Position numbers and translations under genes: made by a program. DNA of 47,856 bases from a virus. Below are positions 41,632-47,856 of this stretch, in pieces (the stretch's first letter is position 1; every line of letters begins with the position of its first letter). The stretch is taken from positions 1-47,856 of the IMG/VR virus record IMGVR_UViG_3300010158_000105. One strand, 5' to 3'. The notes beneath the pieces are model-generated. The model saw only the letters and a program-made list of their open reading frames with translations. It had not been told where the DNA came from and made no database searches.

Positions 41632-44600
41632 TTATCCTAGTAGTAAGAAATCCATTGCTAACGGTAAACCATTAATACCGCCAGTAAAATTCATTGTTGC
41701 TGTTACGTTAATCTGTACCCCAGTAGTAGTACTAATACTATTACCAGCAATATAGATAACACCTGCCGTTAGTGTATTTACATTCAATGCGCTTGAACCG
41801 CCGCCAATTTGGCTACTAATGTATGATTTAATAGCTTTTTGGGTAGGTACAATATTATCGCTGTTTGCGCTAAAATACTGATCTGTTGAGAAACTAGTAA
41901 TAGTTGCTCCAGTTCCGCCTAATGCTACTGAACCTAATGTTAGTGAGTTCAAACCAGCTAAGTTAAACGCATCAGCGTTAATACTTGCAACACCCGTTGC
42001 TTGTTGTACAGAGAACAATGTTCCTACTGTAAAGTTACCGTCTTGGTCAGTACTTGTGTAGAATACACGACCACCACCGTTGCCCACAGTCTGTTTAGTA
42101 GCATCTGCCGGTTGTGTTGGGATTCCTGGATAGTTAGTGGTAGTTACACCTCCAGTTCCGATGCTTAAGAAGTCATGTCCTGTTAAACGAACCTGACTAT
42201 ACTTAATACGCATAGTTGTTACAGTAGTATGCGCAGGAGCAGTAATTGCCGTAAATTGAGGACTTATTTGGAATCTTGCGGTATACGGGCTTTGACCACC
42301 GCCTGTGCCTACATAATTGCTCACAGCAACTAACTTATAGAATGTACTGTCGCCAGTGAATACAACATTTGATCCAGGAGTTGGACTACTTGTTAAGCCT
42401 GCTACGTTAACATAGTATCCTGTTTGGAACATGTCTGCGTATCCGTTACCAGTAATTGTTGAAAGAGCAGTTGCGTATTGTAATCCTCTATTAGTAAATG
42501 TTGGATTTGCTATTGCTCCTATGCCAACTCGAGTTGACCAAGTTGCTGTGCTAGTTTGGTTAGGGTCAGTAATTGTTATTGACGGAGTTGTACTGTATCC
42601 GCTTCCAGGCTCTATTAATCGAATTTCACTAATTGAATTTGCTGATACTTTTACTCTTGCTTGCGTTGTACATCCAGCAATAACACTGTTTGCTGCAGTT
42701 GTTGATGTTGTTAACGCAACCCATAAAGGTACACCACTTGGATTTCCAAACGCAACGGCTGGCCATGCTGCCGCAACTGTTAGAGTTCTTGAAGTCCAGT
42801 TTGCTCCATTTTCTGATGTTGCAGCAATTGTAGTTGATCCAGTAGCTGTGGCAAAGAATAATCCTTGACCGTAACGTACCTTAGTCCACGCTTGACTTGT
42901 TGGAGTACCGGCACTTGATTGTACCCATGTAATTCCGTCTTTTGAATATGCAGCAATTCTGCTTCCACTTGCGACCGCAACAAACACACCTTTACCAAAT
43001 GTAACACTTGACCATGTGGCTGTTGTCGGTAGTGCTCGTGTAGTCCAAGTTAATCCGTCTGCGCTACTTGCGGCTTGAGTACCACCACTAGCAACTGCGA
43101 CATATACGCCATTGCCATATGCAACTCCGGTCCACGTTGTGCTTGCTGGTAATGCTCCTGTAGCAGTCCAACTTACTCCAGTAGTTGAATACGCGGCAGC
43201 AGTACTTCCACTAGCCACTGCCATAAACACACCGTTTCCGTACGTGATTGCCGACCATGTAAAGTTGCCTAGTGCTGTACCTGTTCCGCCTGCGGTCCAC
43301 GCACTTGTTGGATCCGTAGTAAACGCATTTATATTATTACCTTGTGCTATTGCTACCCAACGACCTGCTCCTGAAGCTACCGCCGCCCATGTTGCGCTAG
43401 CACTTAACGCACCGCCGGCAGTCCATGTTGTACCATTAGTACTATATTGAGTAGTAGTGCCAGTATTGGCAATTGCTACGTAATATCCACCTGAACCAAT
43501 ACCAGTGTATGTAAAGTTTAAGATTGCTCCAACTGCCACTGCGCCAACTCCCACAGTAGCTACTAGTGTTACTGTAATTGTAATATCGTTAGTAGTGCTA
43601 GCGCCGCCGGCACTTGTTCCAGGAATTGTAAGAACATCACCAATTTTATAATTTGCGCCGCCACAGCCTGTCACTGCAGTATTAGTGGTTACAACATACG
43701 CAGTGCCGGTTCTAGCAATTGTAAATGTTGCAGCAGTTCCGCTACCACCAGTTGCTGCAACACCAGCATTTGATACACCGTTATAAGTTACTACAGTATC
43801 ACCATATACACAATCTGTCCAAGTTGCACTTGTAGATGTGCGAGACGATGCTGTATATGTTGGGCTTGTAAATAGTATTCTTGGTTCAATAATATATGAA
43901 GATGTTAAATCTAATGAACTAGATATCGCAGTTCCGGTAATTACATGATCCCATCCAACAGCATTTAAAATTAAACCGCTACTGCTAGAAGATGTTCCTA
44001 CTGCTACTGGAGTTGTTCCACCTGAGCCTGACGCTACACTAAATTGTGTTGAAGTTATTGTTGAACCAATTACATAATAAATGGTGTTTAGCGCAATTGT
44101 CGACATGCCGGTTAATAATGCGCCGGTTAATATCACTGGCATGTTAGCGTATAAAGATGATGTATCAGCTACTGTTAATAAACCTGAACCTGCCGCGGAT
44201 ATTGATAGTGGTGTAAAGCTTTCTTTAGCAACAATACCGGCTTTAGTACCGTTGTTATATGTAGTAAAATAACCTACTTGCCCAACACCAGATCCACCAG
44301 TAACTATAACACGCATGCCAACATACGCACCGGTAATACCCGAATCAGTTGCAGCAATAACAATACTAGTAGCAGTACCGCCCTGAGCAACGTTAGTTTG
44401 ACTTACATAGTTTGCTCCGTTAGATAACATTCTAGATTCAAATACCGCGTTATCTCTAAATTCATTTGCTATTGTAGTTACGCCATACCCAGTTCCACTG
44501 GTGCTGAATGTAGCAGAATTATACATTGATCCAGCATTGGTAAACTCCATACGATAAATTTGATTAGTGCTGTCTGTTAAAACTGTGCCTACTAATGCTT

Positions 44601-47600
44601 GATAGTATCTGTTATTCACTGTTGCTGTAATAGGCACTTCATATGTATCAACACCTTCAGCTAACGAACCATACGTACCGTATGAGTTATTACCATTAGT
44701 TGCTCGCATTTTACCGCCAAGCTCAGCTAGGTATCCAGCATATGAATAGTACGCAAACACAGATACTAACTCAGTTAATGATTGTGATCCGGTACACCAA
44801 ACACCAATACCATCACTTAAAATAGTGGTATAGTCGTTAGCAACAATAGATCTATTACCAGCACTGTGTAACGCACCGTCAATCTTCATACCAATACATC
44901 CAGTACCAAACATTGTTACGTTTTGAGTGTAAGGACTCTTTGGGGTAATCCATACGTTTTTATCGTTAGGACCGTAGCCTGGATCTAACGAACTGTATGC
45001 TCCGGCTGTTACTCGCTTAGTTCCGTAACTATTTGCTGCAGTTAGAGTTCCAGTTAATCCAGTTAATGTCATGTTACGTAGACCAGTACCGTTACGTAGA
45101 TAGAACATGTCTGATAATAAAGACCCAGTTACGGCATTTTTATATAAAGTAGTAGCACGTATTGACTTGTAGTTACCTAATAAGGCTATATCGTATACTA
45201 ACGCATCAACATAGTTTGCCATATCTCTCTTACATAACGTACTATTAAAACTATAAGTTACTGTAAATGATGTGCCAGATGTAGCTAACGCAAATACTGT
45301 TGCTGACCCTTGAACAGCAGTTAGTGTAAATGTGTTTGAAGCAGGTACTGCTAAAATATAGTAGACTGTTCCTGCTACAATATTTCCATAAGTTGCTGAG
45401 AATACTACAGGGTCACCTACAACAAAATTATGAGTGCTGCCAGTAGTTGCTCTGCTAGTTCCGGCATCAGTACTCACTACTGTGTTACTGTAAGTATAGC
45501 TTACCCAAGCAGTAGCTTCATTTGATAAAAATGTTGTGTTAGCACGTAAAACTTCGGCGCCTTTTATTGAAGTTACTACGTTATTATATGTTCCTGAGCC
45601 TGTAGTTTCAACAACATCGCCGATAGTAAATGATGTATTTCCGGTGTCGGCCGTTAGCGTTTTAAGAACACCACTACCGTATGTTTCTGTAATTGTAAAT
45701 GTTGTAGAGTTTGTGACTGTTACGATCCAATATTTTCGACCAGTAGCAAGTGTTCCAACTCCAGCAGTGGCAAAGGTGATTGGCATTCCGGACATCATTC
45801 CAGCAGTGCTAGGAACAGTAATATTGCCGCCTACAAATGTTTGAGTAGATACAGAAGTAAATGTTGTTGTGCCAGTAATTGATAAAATCATGTCATCAAT
45901 TGATGCGATCAATTGCGCAGAAGTATCGTATGCTGCAATTTTCTTAGCTTTATGGGCTATAAAATTTATTGCGCCACGTTCAGCAGTTGCTTGATTCGCA
46001 AGTACGTATTGAGCACTTGTTGTTGCTCTGTAATATGCCATTGCCGCTTTAACTGAATTGAAATTAGTACCAAACAATAGGTCGTAGCTAAACGCATCTA
46101 CAATATAGCCAGCATCTCTGTAACAAGTTGCTGTGGTAAAATTCAATGCTTGATAATATTTGCTAACCCAACTTACTGCGTCAGATTGAATTTCAGTTTT
46201 TGCTGTTTGTAATGCGTTGTAGGCATTTTGTAAAGGTGTACTAGCCAACGCAATTGCAGCAGTTGGTGTCAGCGTAGCCGGAGCGGCGCCGTTGGTAATC
46301 CAATCAATAACATCTTGAATACGTGCTTGAGCAAATGTTGCAGCTCCTGCTGAACCAGCCGTGCCTGAGGTAACTTGTGTTGGGTTTGCTCCAGTGACTG
46401 CTACAGGAGTTCCACTTGACGCAACAACCTGACTTAGGTTAACGGTCCATACTGAGCCAGAGCCTGATCCGCTTACATATCCAGTAATGTAAGTAACACC
46501 AGTCAACCCCGCCATTGTTAGAACATGTCCAACCATGATAGTTCCAGTAACTGCCGAACTGATAGTTAATGTAGTCCCACTGATGTAACCTGTTGTACTA
46601 AATGTAGTATTTGGAGAGTTAACTGTGGGCGTAGTCTTTAAAACAATATTTGATATCAGTGTTTTCAACGTTGTGTATGCAGAAAGTGTTGCTGTTTTTT
46701 CTGTAGAGGCAACAGTCAACGCACCGTTTGAATAGTACGCACTACCGGCAATTAATGTTTGAGTATTCCCGCCGTAGGTCATATCATACTGTATCGCATC
46801 TAACAAGTAACCAATATCACGCTGACATGATGCTACTGTAATTGCGTTATATACTGACAGATAGTTGTTAAACAAATACTGACTAATGTATGCTTTAATG
46901 TAGTAATAGTTTTGTACAATTTGTGCTTTGCCGTCGCCATATCCTGTTAAGAAGCTAGTATTGTAACCAGTTGGGTTTGTAAATGTAAACGCCGGCACCA
47001 CTGACAATGTGTTCTGAACAATAATATAGTTCATTAGCGATGCACTGGTTAAGATTGACGATACTGCTGCACTACTTCCAATTCCACTACTTTCAATGCC
47101 AGTAGTTATGTTTGTAATAATAGTTGATAGGTATGCTAACATTCCTAACTGAGCGGCTTTTTGTGCGCCAACTACTAGAGCAGCCTGCGCGGTATAATAA
47201 CTCATTGCAGCTTTAACTGAGCGGAAATTAGATCCAAACATTAAATCGTATGTTAGCGCATCTACAATATAACCAACGTCTCTAGAACAAGTCACTGTGT
47301 TGAATACTAATACCGGATAGTTTGATTGTACCCATGCTACTGCGCTCGCCTGTATTGAAGCTTTTCTTGCTTGAACATCTGCAGCGGCTGCTTGTAATCC
47401 TGAACTTACCCAAGAAGTGCTTGGCGCAAGGGTAGCAGGGGGTTCACCGGTATTAATTGTAGTGTATATATCTTGGATACGTGCTTGAGCAAATGCGGCG
47501 GCGCCTGCTGACCCTGGAGTGCCGCTTACATCTTGTGTTAACCCGGTAGTTTTAGTCCAACCGGCAGTATTACCTGTAGCAATATTATCAATAATATCTT

Positions 47601-47856
47601 TAATACGAGCTTGAACTGCTAATGCTTGTGTTTTTTCACCAGTTTCAACAAATGTACCGAATGTATAATAAGAACGTCCTGCTACAAGAGTTTCTAAGTT
47701 GCCGCCGTAAGTTAAATCATAACGAACCGCGTCAACAATATAACCAACATCACGTTCACATTTTGTTTGGCCAGTGCCACCGTATGTAAATCCAACAAAT
47801 GGAGCAATATTTCCTGCTATTTGAGCATTGATCCAAGCACTAACTTCTGATACTAA
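41632..47856 (-). CDS. Second giant fibre-type structural protein, 5' end beyond window
   Basis: The open frame runs without a stop from the right edge to 41632 (at least 2074 codons); a GTG at 47295 sits in mid-domain and is not the true start. It carries five CxRDxGY-type blocks (for example CERDVGYIVDAVRYDLTYGG near 47760). A stretch of six W-x-x-V-x-YG...SxDGxxW repeats at 42690-43494 looks like a beta-propeller. The C-terminus GRVFYTSTDQDGNFTVG, then FSTDQYFSANSDNIVPTQKA is an ending I know from marine T4-like structural proteins. Ser/Thr/Gly-rich strands fill the rest. It is likely a long fibre or baseplate appendage. Confidence 0.85.
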   Translation of the reverse strand, partial: LVSEVSAWINAQIAGNIAPFVGFTYGGTGQTKCERDVGYIVDAVRYDLTYGGNLETLVAGRSYYTFGTFVETGEKTQALAVQARIKDIIDNIATGNTAGWTKTTGLTQDVSGTPGSAGAAAFAQARIQDIYTTINTGEPPATLAPSTSWVSSGLQAAAADVQARKASIQASAVAWVQSNYPVLVFNTVTCSRDVGYIVDALTYDLMFGSNFRSVKAAMSYYTAQAALVVGAQKAAQLGMLAYLSTIITNITTGIESSGIGSSAAVSSILTSASLMNYIIVQNTLSVVPAFTFTNPTGYNTSFLTGYGDGKAQIVQNYYYIKAYISQYLFNNYLSVYNAITVASCQRDIGYLLDAIQYDMTYGGNTQTLIAGSAYYSNGALTVASTEKTATLSAYTTLKTLISNIVLKTTPTVNSPNTTFSTTGYISGTTLTISSAVTGTIMVGHVLTMAGLTGVTYITGYVSGSGSGSVWTVNLSQVVASSGTPVAVTGANPTQVTSGTAGSAGAATFAQARIQDVIDWITNGAAPATLTPTAAIALASTPLQNAYNALQTAKTEIQSDAVSWVSKYYQALNFTTATCYRDAGYIVDAFSYDLLFGTNFNSVKAAMAYYRATTSAQYVLANQATAERGAINFIAHKAKKIAAYDTSAQLIASIDDMILSITGTTTFTSVSTQTFVGGNITVPSTAGMMSGMPITFATAGVGTLATGRKYWIVTVTNSTTFTITETYGSGVLKTLTADTGNTSFTIGDVVETTGSGTYNNVVTSIKGAEVLRANTTFLSNEATAWVSYTYSNTVVSTDAGTSRATTGSTHNFVVGDPVVFSATYGNIVAGTVYYILAVPASNTFTLTAVQGSATVFALATSGTSFTVTYSFNSTLCKRDMANYVDALVYDIALLGNYKSIRATTLYKNAVTGSLLSDMFYLRNGTGLRNMTLTGLTGTLTAANSYGTKRVTAGAYSSLDPGYGPNDKNVWITPKSPYTQNVTMFGTGCIGMKIDGALHSAGNRSIVANDYTTILSDGIGVWCTGSQSLTELVSVFAYYSYAGYLAELGGKMRATNGNNSYGTYGSLAEGVDTYEVPITATVNNRYYQALVGTVLTDSTNQIYRMEFTNAGSMYNSATFSTSGTGYGVTTIANEFRDNAVFESRMLSNGANYVSQTNVAQGGTATSIVIAATDSGITGAYVGMRVIVTGGSGVGQVGYFTTYNNGTKAGIVAKESFTPLSISAAGSGLLTVADTSSLYANMPVILTGALLTGMSTIALNTIYYVIGSTITSTQFSVASGSGGTTPVAVGTSSSSSGLILNAVGWDHVITGTAISSSLDLTSSYIIEPRILFTSPTYTASSRTSTSATWTDCVYGDTVVTYNGVSNAGVAATGGSGTAATFTIARTGTAYVVTTNTAVTGCGGANYKIGDVLTIPGTSAGGASTTNDITITVTLVATVGVGAVAVGAILNFTYTGIGSGGYYVAIANTGTTTQYSTNGTTWTAGGALSASATWAAVASGAGRWVAIAQGNNINAFTTDPTSAWTAGGTGTALGNFTWSAITYGNGVFMAVASGSTAAAYSTTGVSWTATGALPASTTWTGVAYGNGVYVAVASGGTQAASSADGLTWTTRALPTTATWSSVTFGKGVFVAVASGSRIAAYSKDGITWVQSSAGTPTSQAWTKVRYGQGLFFATATGSTTIAATSENGANWTSRTLTVAAAWPAVAFGNPSGVPLWVALTTSTTAANSVIAGCTTQARVKVSANSISEIRLIEPGSGYSTTPSITITDPNQTSTATWSTRVGIGAIANPTFTNRGLQYATALSTITGNGYADMFQTGYYVNVAGLTSSPTPGSNVVFTGDSTFYKLVAVSNYVGTGGGQSPYTARFQISPQFTAITAPAHTTVTTMRIKYSQVRLTGHDFLSIGTGGVTTTNYPGIPTQPADATKQTVGNGGGRVFYTSTDQDGNFTVGTLFSVQQATGVASINADAFNLAGLNSLTLGSVALGGTGATITSFSTDQYFSANSDNIVPTQKAIKSYISSQIGGGSSALNVNTLTAGVIYIAGNSISTTTGVQINVTATMNFTGGINGLPLAMDFLLLG
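42690..43494 (-). repeat. Six-unit beta-propeller-like repeat in the giant fibre
   Basis: Six units of about 40-45 residues with Asp-box-like turns YSTNGTTW, FTTDPTSAW, YSTTGVSW, SSADGLTW, YSKDGITW and TSENGANW, each preceded by a strand such as GVFVAVASG. The spacing suits a propeller of sialidase or BNR type. Confidence 0.8.
44960..47762 (-). repeat. CxRDxGY modules in giant fibre (four plus one diverged)
   Basis: Blocks CERDVGYIVDAVRYD (near 47740), CSRDVGYIVDALTYD (near 47290), CQRDIGYLLDAIQYD (near 46820), CYRDAGYIVDAFSYD (near 46120) and CKRDMANYVDALVYD (near 45230) recur, each followed by (F/Y)GxN and a helix ending AxxYY. Two further copies are in the 2161-aa protein near 28200 and 27820. 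Confidence 0.8.

Noticed and set aside
42431-42868. 145-aa plus-strand frame opposite the giant fibre gene
   Set aside because: Antisense of propeller repeats; similar Val/Ala/Pro shadows recur along both giant genes.
47240-47295. GTG start for the right-hand giant gene
   Set aside because: The frame stays open to the window edge and upstream sequence contains another CxRDxGY module, so this is an internal codon.

Overview
The window reads as part of the genome of a T4-like contractile-tailed phage (myovirus). The evidence is a recognisable T4 core: UvsX recombinase, gp32 single-strand binding protein, gp17 and gp16 terminase, gp4 head completion protein, gp54-type baseplate/tube initiator, gp19 tube, gp18 sheath, gp1 dNMP kinase, gp13 and gp14 neck proteins and gp15 tail terminator. 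Several accessory proteins (a structural gene between gp4 and gp54, a small HNH/zinc protein beside gp18, two giant fibre-like proteins, a flavin-dependent halogenase, a carbamoyltransferase) resemble those I know from marine T4-like phages of cyanobacteria and pelagic bacteria, so an aquatic or marine host is likely. The host cannot be named from this sequence. The DNA is moderately AT-rich and almost fully coding, with no gene-free stretch over 300 bases. I saw no tRNA, rRNA, IS or CRISPR.

Layout. 1-1819 (minus): replication/recombination genes uvsX (cut by the window edge), a 69-aa ORF and gp32, with a terminator just upstream at about 1894-1925. 1977-9876 (minus): two peptidoglycan-binding-domain paralogues, an 899-aa unknown protein, gp17, two small proteins and gp16; several have N-termini like T4 capsid-targeting peptides. 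9892-16704 (minus): a putative 2OG/Fe(II) hydroxylase, gp4, a conserved structural protein, gp54, gp19, gp18. 16810-17136 (plus): HNH-like protein converging on gp1. 17099-18561 (minus): gp1 and gp13. 18602-22025 (plus): gp14, gp15 and a Nudix hydrolase. 22022-31183 (minus): a 2161-aa fibre/baseplate-like protein, two smaller fibre proteins and two tandem 2OG-oxygenase-like genes.

31276-37199 (plus) is the most unusual part: a compact run of a third 2OG-oxygenase-like gene, a GT9-like glycosyltransferase, an SGNH-hydrolase-like protein, a NodU/CmcH-type carbamoyltransferase and a tryptophan-halogenase-family flavoenzyme. Together they look like a small-molecule or glycan tailoring pathway set inside the tail-fibre region. 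37240-41619 (minus) holds three remarkably cysteine- and glycine-rich adhesin-like proteins interleaved with two paralogous tail-assembly-chaperone-like proteins, plus two small fibre proteins. 41632-47856 (minus) is a second giant fibre-like protein, running off the right edge, with a predicted six-repeat beta-propeller.

The late genes share an A/T-rich TAAATA-type motif upstream of many start codons, like the T4 late promoter. Hairpin terminators separate several units. The tail terminator gene gp15 appears to have its first ~34 codons displaced by two compensating one-base shifts.
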